DNA of 64,000 bases from the NCBI GenBank assembly GCA_017164015.1, contig CP071065.1, positions 7,407,501-7,471,500 of the forward strand. Direction: 5' to 3'. A program made the translations under genes and the position numbers. This stretch comes from Nostoc sp. UHCC 0702. GTDB lineage: Bacteria; Cyanobacteriota; Cyanobacteriia; Cyanobacteriales; Nostocaceae. The notes below the pieces were generated by a model. The model was not told the origin of the DNA. It was given only the letters and a program-made list of their open reading frames with translations, and searched no databases. Position 1 is the stretch's first letter. Each line of letters begins with the position of its first letter. This document shows positions 35,300-43,928 of this stretch, in pieces.

Positions 35300-35935
35300 T
35301 TATTTTGTTCCAAACAAGCGATCGCCTGCGTCTCCCAGTCCGGGAATAATATAGCCATGTTCATCCAGATAATCATCAATAGCAGCAGCATAAACAGGCA
35401 CATCAGGGTGTACTTCACAGAAATGCTGAATACCTTCCGGTGCTGCTAGTAAGCAGACAAATTTAATTGATAAAGGATTAGTTGATTTCAGCCTTTCTAC
35501 GGCTGCCACAGCAGAATTACCAGTTGCTAGCATGGGATCAACTACAATCATATCTCGCTGCTCAACATCATGGGGAACCTTAAAATAATACTCAACAGAA
35601 ATTAAGGTTTTTGGGTCACGGTATAAACCAATATGTCCAACCCGTGCTGATGGCATCAACTCCAGCATACCATCTAAAATTCCCTGACCTGCCCGCATGA
35701 TAGAAACTAACACCAACTTCTTATCAGGGGCAAGCACTGGTGCATCCATCGGTGCTAGTGGTGTTTTTATCTGTTCAGATTTCAGTGGTAAATCTCGCGT
35801 TACTTCATAAGCTAACAACAAACTAATTTCCTTCAGCAGGTTGCGAAATTTGGCTGTACTAGTTTCAGCTTTACGCATCAGGGTAAGTTTATGCTGAATT
35901 AATGGATGCTCAATAATTGTGACTTGATTGTTCAT
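35300..35935 (-). CDS. upp: Uracil phosphoribosyltransferase
   Basis: The 211-aa enzyme converts uracil and PRPP to UMP. The PRPP-binding loop is DPMLATGNSAVAAVERL, the hood region is RAGQGILDGMLELMPSARVG, and the C-terminal uracil-binding segment ends GYIIPGLGDAGDRLFGTK, as expected. The length is normal. Downstream of URC4 and URC1 on the same strand, it resembles the UPRT that accompanies the URC-type uracil breakdown route, which starts from a ribosylated uracil. A 213-base STRR array separates it from URC4, so cotranscription is possible but not certain. Confidence 0.95.
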   Translation of the reverse strand: MNNQVTIIEHPLIQHKLTLMRKAETSTAKFRNLLKEISLLLAYEVTRDLPLKSEQIKTPLAPMDAPVLAPDKKLVLVSIMRAGQGILDGMLELMPSARVGHIGLYRDPKTLISVEYYFKVPHDVEQRDMIVVDPMLATGNSAVAAVERLKSTNPLSIKFVCLLAAPEGIQHFCEVHPDVPVYAAAIDDYLDEHGYIIPGLGDAGDRLFGTK

Positions 35936-35939
35936 GGTT

Positions 35940-36143
35940 TAGTCAATAGTCAATGGTCAATGGTCAATGGTGAATGGTCAATGGTCAATGGTCAATGGTC
36001 AATAGTCAATGGTCAATGGTCAATAGTCAATGGTCAATAGTCAATGGTCAATGGTCAATGGTCAATAGTCAATGGTCAATGGTCAATAGCAAAAAACTAC
36101 TGACAACTGACAACTGACAACTGACAACTGACAACTGACTAAT
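35940..36143. repeat. Long STRR array (GGTCAAT, then CTGACAA heptamers)
   Basis: About 19 copies of GGTCAAT/AGTCAAT (35940-36086), then seven CTGACAA units (36101-36139). It fills the gap between URC4 and upp. Confidence 0.85.
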
Positions 36144-36148
36144 AATAA

Positions 36149-37459
36149 TTAAAATACTGTGCCATCACTGACAATTTGTAAGGGGGGTTTACCACCTGTT
36201 CTGAGTTCAGCAGCAATTTTGCGTCCTGCTGTCCAAGTTCCCCCTTGCAGGATTTTTACTAGTGGCAATTCTTCAGCATTCATGCTCAATTTTTCGCGGA
36301 TTGCAGCGGCAATTTTATCTAAAAGAATTACAGTTAAAGCACGCCACTCAACTATAACTTCTGATGCTACAGAGTGAGATGATCTGAAAATTTCCTGGTT
36401 TTTAGCATTGATAAGTCCCAGGTCGATACATAATCCTCCATTGCGATATTCTGGTAATCCAGTGAGGGCATCTAGACCAGTAATTTCTAAACCAAGTTCC
36501 TGTAGTGGTTCTAATAAAGAGTATGTTAACCACTGAGAAAGTTTGTGAAATGGTACTAATGAAGGATAAAGTGATTGTGCTGTTTCTAAACATGGATGTT
36601 GCCAAACATCACCAAGGTTAACTCCAGCAATTTCTAATCTTCCTGGCCAGATGTCGCTAAATCCTTCGAGAACAGCGCTGAATACAGTGGAAGCTGCTAT
36701 CTGTCCATTTTGAGATTTACCCAACAGATAATTTACCAAATTCCCTGGACGGGGCTTTTCCTCACCAAATAAATGAGGTAAGTTAATTAAAACTTCACCT
36801 AATTTCTGCAATAATTTCCACCGTCCATTAATTCCCACTAGGGGATTTTCTGCATTTACTTGAAACCCAGCTGCTAGTTCTGTTTCTGTTAATCCTTGCA
36901 ATCTGAAAGCATCAACTTGCAGCAAATTATTGCTAGAAAAACTTCCTTGACAAAACATTTGGAAACTAGCGATCGCTAATCCTTCAGAACGGCTTAAATT
37001 CAGCTGAGTTTCCTGTTCATAATAACGCCAATTTTCCCCAGCGCCAGCATCTAACAACACACTGACAATTGCCAAATCAAACTTAGCAGCAGCTTTTTCT
37101 AAAGGTGTTAATCCTGCTAACCCAGTTTCCAACTGAGTTAATCGCGGCACATTCCCTACCTCAAAATGCCGCCAACGACTATGAAACGGAATTTGCAAAT
37201 CCGGGTACTCGCAACGCATCACCGAAATCACATAATCTGCTACCCGTTCCAACTGCTGCAAATCACAAGCAAAATGCTGCGAATGTCCCTGATTTACCCA
37301 TGCAAATATTTGCTCACAACGCTCCCTAATAGCCCTTGGAGAACGAAAATATGCGATCGCCTCCGTTCCCTCTTCTGTTGGCGCCGCGCCAGTTCCTTCA
37401 ACGGGGGGAACCCCCGCAACGGACTGGCTTCTCTGCGCCTTGGCGCTCCCTATTTCCAC
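36149..37459 (-). CDS. URC4/urg3 family protein (DUF1688), uracil catabolism
   Basis: The 436-aa protein matches the DUF1688 family: segments YFRSPRAIRERCEQIFAWVN, VPFHSRWRHFE-like IPFHSRWRHFEVG, DLAIVSVLLDAGAGENWRY and SEGLAIASFQMFCQGSFSSN. URC4 is essential for the URC route of uracil degradation in the yeast Lachancea kluyveri; its reaction is not fully known. It lies 105 bases downstream of URC1. The first 33 residues (EIGSAKAQRSQSVAGVPPVE and so on) are encoded by a dispersed GC-rich repeat also seen near 41.2 kb, so the native start may have been lost or extended. The core from about residue 34 is intact. Confidence 0.88.
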   Translation of the reverse strand: MEIGSAKAQRSQSVAGVPPVEGTGAAPTEEGTEAIAYFRSPRAIRERCEQIFAWVNQGHSQHFACDLQQLERVADYVISVMRCEYPDLQIPFHSRWRHFEVGNVPRLTQLETGLAGLTPLEKAAAKFDLAIVSVLLDAGAGENWRYYEQETQLNLSRSEGLAIASFQMFCQGSFSSNNLLQVDAFRLQGLTETELAAGFQVNAENPLVGINGRWKLLQKLGEVLINLPHLFGEEKPRPGNLVNYLLGKSQNGQIAASTVFSAVLEGFSDIWPGRLEIAGVNLGDVWQHPCLETAQSLYPSLVPFHKLSQWLTYSLLEPLQELGLEITGLDALTGLPEYRNGGLCIDLGLINAKNQEIFRSSHSVASEVIVEWRALTVILLDKIAAAIREKLSMNAEELPLVKILQGGTWTAGRKIAAELRTGGKPPLQIVSDGTVF

Positions 37460-37564
37460 ACTTTCACTCCTGATACACCCTAAAACATCGGGAGCAGGGA
37501 GGAGCCACTGCGTTGGGGAGTAGTGAAAATTGCCCTACTCCCCACTCCCCATTCCTTTCTTAAA

Positions 37565-38827
37565 CTATTCCAAACCTCGTCCCTTCACCTCAGCCAAACC
37601 ATCTCCATCTAAAACATCCCCTGTGGTATAATAACCAGCGGCTTTTTTCGCCTCGATTTCTACTCGTGCATCTTGGGGAATCAAATCCTCTGGGATTGGT
37701 ATGCGTTCTACAATTTCAATGCCCGCCTCAGTAACAGCGTTGTACTTCATGTTACTCATTGACACCATGCGATCAATGCGGGTGATGCCCAACCAATGCA
37801 ACACATCCGGCATTAGTTCTTGAAAACGCATATCTTGCACGCCTGCGACGCATTCTGTACGCGCAAAGTAGGCATCAGCGCGATCGCCCCCTTCTTGTCG
37901 TTTGCGAGCATTATAAACTAAGAATTTCGTGACTTCTCCCAAGGCACGGCCTTCTTTACGACTATACACAATTACCCCAACACCGCCTTCTTGGGCTGTT
38001 TGCACACACACCTCAATCCCATGTACTAAGTAGGGGCGACAGGTACAAATATCTGAGCCAAATACATCAGAACCGTTACATTCATCATGTACGCGCACGG
38101 CTACAGGTTTATTCGGATCGGCGATCGCTGCCATATCCCCGACAATATACACCGTCAAGCCCCCAATTGGCGGCAAAAACACTTCTAAATCTGAACGTGT
38201 CACCAGTTCTGGGAACATCCCCCCAGTTTGTTCAAATAAAGCGCGTCGCAAATCTCCTTCTTTGATACCAAAACGCTTGGCTACTCCCGGTAAATACCAA
38301 ACAGGCTCAATGGCGGCTTTTGTCACCACCAAATCACCGTTGGCTTTCATAATCTCGCCATCGACCTGCAAGCGCCCTTTTGCTACGGCGTGTTGCAGTT
38401 CTGGCATATTAATGTGGGCTTTGGTGATGGCGATGGTTGGGCGGATATCATAGCCCTGTTGGTAATATGATGTAAATAGTTCAGGTGCGATCGCCCCAAA
38501 TGGATCAAGAGAAACAATCTTTTCAGGGTCAGCCCAACTAGGATGTGGGCCAATATGTTCTACTGGGGATGTATTTGTTAAATCTGCCCGATGGTCTGAT
38601 TGTAAAGCCCCGCTAGCAACTGCTAAAGCCCGGTAGATCGCATAGCTGCCGGAATGAGTACCAATCACGTTGCGATGTCCCTGCTTAGTCAGAGTCGCAA
38701 TCACCGGGCCCCGTTGCATCGGGTCGGCTGCTCCCCAGTGAATGGGGATTGGCTTAGGGCCAAAGCGACTAGGATGGGACGTGAGAACAATATGCCCGGA
38801 AACGCTTTTTGGCTTTGGCATAATCAT
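37565..38827 (-). CDS. URC1-type GTP cyclohydrolase II family protein
   Basis: The 420-aa protein has a RibA-like catalytic core in the C-terminal half. The three zinc cysteines are in HDECNGSDVFGSDICTCRPY, and VIVYSRKEGRALGEVTKFLV corresponds to the R.EGR.(I/L)G segment of GTP cyclohydrolase II. An N-terminal domain of about 180 residues (HIVLTSHPSRFGPKPIPIHW, THSGSYAIYRALAVASGALQ) is characteristic of the URC1 subfamily and absent from riboflavin-pathway RibA. In the URC route it opens the ring of a uracil nucleotide. Co-orientation with URC4 and upp supports this over riboflavin synthesis. MPKPKS at 38821 is an alternative start. Confidence 0.88.
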   Translation of the reverse strand: MIMPKPKSVSGHIVLTSHPSRFGPKPIPIHWGAADPMQRGPVIATLTKQGHRNVIGTHSGSYAIYRALAVASGALQSDHRADLTNTSPVEHIGPHPSWADPEKIVSLDPFGAIAPELFTSYYQQGYDIRPTIAITKAHINMPELQHAVAKGRLQVDGEIMKANGDLVVTKAAIEPVWYLPGVAKRFGIKEGDLRRALFEQTGGMFPELVTRSDLEVFLPPIGGLTVYIVGDMAAIADPNKPVAVRVHDECNGSDVFGSDICTCRPYLVHGIEVCVQTAQEGGVGVIVYSRKEGRALGEVTKFLVYNARKRQEGGDRADAYFARTECVAGVQDMRFQELMPDVLHWLGITRIDRMVSMSNMKYNAVTEAGIEIVERIPIPEDLIPQDARVEIEAKKAAGYYTTGDVLDGDGLAEVKGRGLE

Positions 38828-39113
38828 TGATCTTTTTGTAATGTTTTTATGAACTAATTGTCACTACGTATGTGTCAACTACCAATAGTCAGTTATTGGT
38901 TTCTCCAGTTTGGTATCCTAATGCTTGATCCCTTATAAGTCTGGATGTCTAGTCAGGGATTAATAGTATTGGTTAATACCACAAATAACACAATGATTGC
39001 CTAACTCGCAATCATTATGAGAGAATTTTAAAGACCTCTTTAAAAAAGACGTAGTATATTTTGTACGAAAGTTGATACCTTGATACAAAGATACAATCAC
39101 TAACCTCAAATTC

Positions 39114-39584
39114 ATGGATTCTTTATCAATTAATTCTTTACTTGAAGCTTTGAAAAACCCGGATGCCACAATCCGGGAGCAAGCAACCAAAAAACTATGG
39201 CGCATCTGGTTTCAGCAAAAGGGAATTTACGGACTCGAAAGAATCGACCAAAGTCAAAAGTTACTCGATGCTGGGGAAATGGCTGAAGCCGAACAGATGT
39301 TGACAGAACTGATCAAAGAACAACCAGATTTTGCTGAAGCCTGGAATCGGCGGGCTTTTCTCTACTACAGCATGGGTGATTATAAACAATCTCTCGCAGA
39401 TTGTCAGATGGTCATCCAGATTAATCCAGTACATTTTGGGGCACTTCATGGTATGGGACTGTGTTACGCCGCACTGGGAAAATATAGTCAAGCCATTAAA
39501 GCTTTTAAACGCGCTTTAGAAATTCAACCCTATTCCTTAGTCAACCAAAAGCTAATTCTAGAATGTACACTCAGACTTAGCTAA
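39114..39584 (+). CDS. Small TPR protein
   Basis: The 156-aa protein has an N-terminal helical segment (SLLEALKNPDATIREQATKK) followed by three TPR-like repeats (about 45-150), for example AEAWNRRAFLYYSMGDYKQS and GALHGMGLCYAALGKYSQAI. It is cytoplasmic, with no signal peptide. It is divergent from URC1 (287-base gap) and 118 bases upstream of the binding-protein gene. The role is unknown; a protein-interaction function is expected. Confidence 0.8.
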   Translation: MDSLSINSLLEALKNPDATIREQATKKLWRIWFQQKGIYGLERIDQSQKLLDAGEMAEAEQMLTELIKEQPDFAEAWNRRAFLYYSMGDYKQSLADCQMVIQINPVHFGALHGMGLCYAALGKYSQAIKAFKRALEIQPYSLVNQKLILECTLRLS

Positions 39585-39702
39585 AGGTTGAAGTAGGAAG
39601 TATTGAGTTAGGCACCCAAAAAATCTAATTTTTTGAGCTACTTGTCAGCCATGCACATACCAGTAAGTTTCCACTTCATCCTTTATCGTTGACACTTCTT
39701 TC

Positions 39703-40767
39703 ATGAATCTGTTACTACCCTCATCAACAGCAATTCATTCTTTTAGTCGTCGTCAGTTTATTCAGTATGGCGCCCTTTGTCTGGGCAGTAGCATCGTTAC
39801 TGCTTGTAGCAAAAGCAATAAATCACCAACCGCTAGTTCTCAATTAGATCAAGTCACTTTCGGGACAAACTGGTTTGCCGAAGCAGAACATGGTGGTTTT
39901 TACCAGTCCATTGCTACTGGTATATATAAAGACTACGGTCTTGATGTCAGTATTAAAATGGGTGGGCCCCAAGTTCCTAGCGGTACTCAATTGTTGATGG
40001 GGGGTGCAGTAGATTTTTTTATGGGTCATGGTATTGAAGCCGTGAACGCCATAACAGAAGGAATTCCCAAAATCACGGTAGCGGCAATCTTCCAAAAAGA
40101 CCCGCAATGTCTCATCGCCCATCCCAACACAGCAATCAAAACCATTGCCGACCTCAAAGGCAAGCCTATTTATGTGTCTGCTTCTGCCAATGTCACTTAT
40201 TGGCCTGTTTTCAAAGCTAAGTATAGTTTTAGCGACGATCAAAAACGCCCTTACAACTTTAATCCTGCTCCTTTTTTGACTGATAAAAACTCAGCCCAGC
40301 AAGGTTATGTTACATCTGAACCTTTTGCTATTGAAAAGCAAGGCGGGTTTAAGCCATTAGTATTTTTATTAGCAGATTATGGGTATCAACCATATGCGAC
40401 TACTATTGAAACTAAAAAAGAACTAGTCGAAAAAAATCCCAATTTAGTGCAGCGATTTGTGGATGCGTCTATCAAAGGTTGGTATAGCTATTTAAAGAAT
40501 CCCGAACCAGGCAATGAGTTAATTAAAAAAGCTAATCCAGAGATGACGGATGAGCTAATTGCCTACGGTATTCAAAAGTTACAAGAATATGGAATTATTA
40601 TTTCTGGTACAGCACAAACACAAGGTATTGGAGCGATGAGTGAGGAACGATGGCGATCGTTCTTTAATAGCATGGTGAATGTAGGAATTTACAAACCTAA
40701 CGTTAACTATAAAGATGCATTTACCTTGCAATTTGTCAATAAGGGAATAGCATATTATCAAAGTTAG
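39703..40767 (+). CDS. NMT1/THI5-type substrate-binding lipoprotein (paralogue 1)
   Basis: The 354-aa protein has a Tat-type signal (SRRQFIQYG near residue 15) that ends in a lipobox (SSIVTAC), so it is a twin-arginine-exported lipoprotein. The mature part is an NMT1/THI5-like binding protein of NitT/TauT/SsuA-type importers: FGTNWFAEAEHGGFYQSIAT, GIYKDYGLDVSIKMGGPQ, AIFQKDPQCLIAHPN and FVDASIKGWYSYLKNPEPGN. It is a close paralogue of the protein at 53087, with many identical blocks, including the C-terminus KDAFTLQFVNKG. Related proteins bind pyrimidines or thiamine precursors. No ATPase or permease follows this copy; the next gene belongs to the inserted island. The ligand is unproven. Confidence 0.88.
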   Translation: MNLLLPSSTAIHSFSRRQFIQYGALCLGSSIVTACSKSNKSPTASSQLDQVTFGTNWFAEAEHGGFYQSIATGIYKDYGLDVSIKMGGPQVPSGTQLLMGGAVDFFMGHGIEAVNAITEGIPKITVAAIFQKDPQCLIAHPNTAIKTIADLKGKPIYVSASANVTYWPVFKAKYSFSDDQKRPYNFNPAPFLTDKNSAQQGYVTSEPFAIEKQGGFKPLVFLLADYGYQPYATTIETKKELVEKNPNLVQRFVDASIKGWYSYLKNPEPGNELIKKANPEMTDELIAYGIQKLQEYGIIISGTAQTQGIGAMSEERWRSFFNSMVNVGIYKPNVNYKDAFTLQFVNKGIAYYQS

Positions 40768-40867
40768 GAGTGCTGAGTGCTGAGCTATTCCCGCCATTCT
40801 TCCCAGCACCTATGAAACTTAACTTCATCCTTGACCAATGTTTGCAACTCTTCTAGGCTTAATGGCT

Positions 40868-40973
40868 TATAGCAGTTCTCGGTTGAGTGAGGTACAAGAA
40901 CCCCACCCCCAACCCCCTCCCCGCAAGCGAGGAGGGGGCTATTATGTACCTCATGTGATTAGGAAACGCTATA
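40868..40973. mobile_element. MITE with TATAGC ... GCTATA ends
   Basis: The 106-bp element has imperfect 28-bp inverted ends sharing the outer TATAGC and inner TGAGGTAC/GTACCTCA blocks. The core is a GC-rich hairpin (CCCCTCCCCGCAAGCGAGGAGGGG). It lies just after the first binding-protein gene, at the left edge of the island. Confidence 0.6.
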
Positions 40974-41024
40974 ATATCCGCCTCACTAAAGCTGTTAATG
41001 TTCTGATTGTGGTGCGACAGTTTT

Positions 41025-41103
41025 GTAGGGTGCGTTAGGACTATCGTCCATAACGCACCGTAAATCTTTGGCGGTGCCGTACTCTCGCCGATACGCACCC
41101 TAC
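41025..41103. repeat. GTAGGGTGCGT hairpin element
   Basis: Perfect 11-bp inverted ends (GTAGGGTGCGT ... ACGCACCCTAC) enclose two inner hairpins (GGACTATCGTCC; GGCGGTGCC...). It is related to the duplicated element at 28672-28992. Confidence 0.6.
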
Positions 41104-41199
41104 CGGACTCAAATCTTTTGTAGACAAGGTTTTTTTGACTTGTGTATACACCGTAGCTGCTCCCAAACCTACTATCTCTGAATGCAACTTGGTATCACG

Positions 41200-41362
41200 G
41201 TGTCCTCTGCGTCTCGCCAGTTGCAACAACAGCGGCTCGCCGGACGCCAGTCGCCTCAAGTCGGGAAACCCTTTCGGCAGTTCCTCCTGGGGGAAACCCC
41301 CAAGATCGGACTGCCTCACCACGGCGCTGGCTCCCCAACGCACTGGCTTCTCTGTGGTTCGT
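41200..41362. repeat. Dispersed GC-rich repeat related to the 5' end of URC4
   Basis: GC-rich text (for example TCGGGAAACCCTTTCGGCAG, GGGGGAAACCCCCAAG) of the kind that also forms the first 100 bases of the URC4 ORF (TTCCTTCAACGGGGGGAACC). No gene is seen here. Confidence 0.45.
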
Positions 41363-41629
41363 TATTTATTCCGTGACCCATGCGTAAGTCCTGAAAGCGT
41401 TTACCAGTTAAAGCTTTAGGTAAATGTTAAGTAAGACTACAAACTGTTAACCATAAGTTAAAACTAGTTGACAGCCTATTAATCATAGATTAATATCAAT
41501 CAAGCAAGCATCTATCTGAGGATATATTTTTGCCATTGACAAAAAATTAAATACCTGCGAATTTATCCCTCTCAAAGGGAAAAAGGTTTTGGCACACCCC
41601 TAATACATAACCGGGAAAACGACGTTCCC

Positions 41630-41794
41630 ATGCCCAAACAGGGGGCTGTAGAAGAATCATTACACTTTGCTGACATCTTTGGCACCAGAAAGCAGCACTT
41701 AGTCCGAATTACTAATGGTTCGGTTGAATGCTGCCCTAATTTGGCATATAGACGATTTGGCAAAAAAATAAAGAATATTTTCATGGAGTTATGA
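41630..41794 (+). CDS. 54-aa ORF, doubtful
   Basis: An ATG-started frame encodes MPKQGAVEESLHFADIFGTR and ends KKIKNIFMEL. It has a Cys-Cys pair in the middle (SVECCPNLAYRRF) and a basic C-terminus. No RBS and no recognised family. It lies in a stretch of decayed repeats, so it may be a fragment of an old gene or chance. Confidence 0.25.
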   Translation: MPKQGAVEESLHFADIFGTRKQHLVRITNGSVECCPNLAYRRFGKKIKNIFMEL

Positions 41795-42097
41795 CGCTTA
41801 CAGCGCTTTTCATGTAAGTGAAGTACACTACCCCACCCGCCCTATCGGGCACCCTCCCCGCAAGTTCGGGGAGCCAGTGCGCTATCGCGCTTTGCCGACA
41901 GCCGCGCAAGTGGCGTGAGGGGTGGGGTGTACTCCATTAACTTGCAATACGCTGTATGTTTGAGCGCGTCGTTTGCAGTGGCTAAGGGATGCAACCATCC
42001 GACTTTTCCCACTGACAAGACCAGAGGAGACGAATCATGATACGGATGCCAAAGAGCTAAAGCGAGCCTGTTATCAAACACAGACTGCTTCTAAGTA

Positions 42098-42257
42098 AAC
42101 ATGAGTTCGACGGAGCTAAAAAACCCCGCTTCCATTCCTCTCTCCTGCAAGGAGAGAGGCTTTGAAAGCTTGATTTCTCTCTCGTTAATCAAAAAGTATG
42201 TCAAAGCCCCTCTCCGCGTCGGAGAGGGGTTGGGGAGAGGTTCATCGTACTCATGTT
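42098..42257. mobile_element. MITE-like element with AACATGAGT ends
   Basis: Inverted ends of 15 bp (42098-42112 and 42243-42257; 13 positions agree) enclose GC-rich hairpins (CTCTCTCCTGCAAGGAGAGAG; CCCCTCTCCGCGTCGGAGAG). It lies about 50 bases before the left IS4 end. Confidence 0.5.
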
Positions 42258-42307
42258 CAGTAAAATTCTGTGCGGGACACTAATAAGCATGAAATTAGAT
42301 TCTCAAG

Positions 42308-43914
42308 CGAATGGCACTAAGAAAAGCTCTAAGCTATGTATAATAAGGGCTACAGCTTTAATACCTACTCCCGCAGTCATGGCATGAGTCAGGCGATCGC
42401 AAATGAAGAGATGATGTACGGTGTCTTCAAAAATTTTTGTCGGTAGAAAAAGCTTACTCGTCCGTGAAATACTTTTATGAGAACGAGCAAGCCAACACTA
42501 TAATTACTACTGTGACACTAAGAGTACAAATCCTCAAGGACAAATTTAAGCAAAGTTTAGGCTTACCTTTTAGAGAACTGTTGCCAGAATCGATAATAAG
42601 TCAAGCAATATCTGAGCTAGGAATCAAATACAAAAAGCGGTTGTTTGACCCAATCGTAACTTTATGGGCATTTTTATCACAGGTTTTGGATACTGATAAA
42701 ACTTGCCATAATGCTGTGAGTAAGATAATTGCACATTTGGCAGAAGAAAATGTAGAACTTCCTTCAACAGATACGAGCGCATACTGCCAAGCTAGGGCAA
42801 GATTGCCAGAAGAATTGTTAGAAAAACTTTTCAATTATTCAGCACAAAAACTAGAAGATAAAGTAACCCAAGAACATTTATGGTGTGGTCGAAATGTAAA
42901 AGTGATAGATGGCTCGACGGTATCCATGCCTGACACTGTGGAGAATCAAAAAAAATACCCTCAGCCTAGTACCCAAAAAGAAGGTTGTGGCTTTCCAATT
43001 GCGAAAATCGGTGTAATATTCAGTTTGTTTACAGGAGCCGCAGTCGCTTTGTGCATAGACGTTTTGAACACCCATGATATTAAGTTAGCAAGGAAATTGT
43101 ACCGTTTTCTTAAACCAAATGATGTACTTTTAGGTGATAGAGCATTTTGTGCCTATGCCGACATGGTTGCTATTAAAAAAATTGATTGTGATGCTGTATT
43201 TCGTAAACACCAAGCACGCACAACAACCATGCAAAAAGGTAAAATTATTGGTGATTGCGATAAATTGGTTACTTGGGATAAACCTAAAAAATGCCCAAAT
43301 GGATTAAGTAAAGATGAATTTGATGCTCTACCTCCTTCTATAACTTTACGCGAAATTCACTACTATATTGATATTCCTGGTTTTCGTACTAGTAGAATTA
43401 GCTTAATTACGACTTTATTAGATCAAGAAATCTACCCTCGCTTAAAAATAGTTCGGCTTTACTATCAACGTTGGCAGATTGAACTCGATCTAAAACATGT
43501 GAAAACTACTTTGGGTATGGATATTTTACGATGTAAAACTCCTTCAATGGTACGCAAAGAAATTTATGCTTATTTACTTGCTTACAATTTACTGAGGAGT
43601 TTAATGTGGTCAGCTGGGACTACTTACAATACTCCTCCAAATCGTATATCGCTGCAAGGTACTCGTCATCATTTTATTAACTTTCTTCCTAAATTAGAAG
43701 CAGCTAACTCTAAAAAACGGCTTAGACTTTACCGCACTTTGCTTAAAATTATTGTTCACAAGGTTATTCCCGATCGCCCCGCCAGAAATGAACCACGAGC
43801 TACCAAACGTCGCCCTAAAGCTTACCCCAGATTGACCCAGCCACGCCAACAATTACGTAAACAATTGCAGACCGCTTAATTGGTAAGCCTTTCCGCTTTT
43901 CTTAGTGCCATTCG
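42308..43914. mobile_element. IS4-family insertion sequence, complete ends
   Basis: The 1,607-bp element is bounded by perfect 20-bp inverted repeats (CGAATGGCACTAAGAAAAGC at 42308-42327, its complement at 43895-43914) around one transposase gene. No target-site duplication is visible: the flanks are TTCTCAAG on the left and TTACATCG on the right. This suggests a later rearrangement, an old insertion, or ends that extend a little differently. Confidence 0.85.
42437..43879 (+). CDS. IS4-family transposase
   Basis: The 480-aa DDE transposase has catalytic Asp158 (VKVIDGSTVSMPDT), Asp234 (VLLGDRAFCAYAD) and Glu349 inside the family's YREK signature (Tyr342, Arg345, Glu349, Lys356 in YYQRWQIELDLKHVK). 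The reading frame is intact and the C-terminus is basic, so the element may be active. The frame starts with TTG at 42437; a GTG at 42467 is another possible start. It lies within the perfect inverted repeats of the element. Confidence 0.93.
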   Translation: MSVEKAYSSVKYFYENEQANTIITTVTLRVQILKDKFKQSLGLPFRELLPESIISQAISELGIKYKKRLFDPIVTLWAFLSQVLDTDKTCHNAVSKIIAHLAEENVELPSTDTSAYCQARARLPEELLEKLFNYSAQKLEDKVTQEHLWCGRNVKVIDGSTVSMPDTVENQKKYPQPSTQKEGCGFPIAKIGVIFSLFTGAAVALCIDVLNTHDIKLARKLYRFLKPNDVLLGDRAFCAYADMVAIKKIDCDAVFRKHQARTTTMQKGKIIGDCDKLVTWDKPKKCPNGLSKDEFDALPPSITLREIHYYIDIPGFRTSRISLITTLLDQEIYPRLKIVRLYYQRWQIELDLKHVKTTLGMDILRCKTPSMVRKEIYAYLLAYNLLRSLMWSAGTTYNTPPNRISLQGTRHHFINFLPKLEAANSKKRLRLYRTLLKIIVHKVIPDRPARNEPRATKRRPKAYPRLTQPRQQLRKQLQTA

Positions 43915-43928
43915 TTACATCGACACTA

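Noticed and set aside
37565..38827. Annotation as riboflavin-pathway RibA
   Set aside because: The long N-terminal domain, altered EGR segment and URC4/upp neighbourhood fit URC1 better.
39703..40767. Assignment as thiamine precursor (HMP) binding protein ThiY
   Set aside because: The fold family fits, but there are no thiamine genes or riboswitch beside it, and URC genes are closer; ligand left open.
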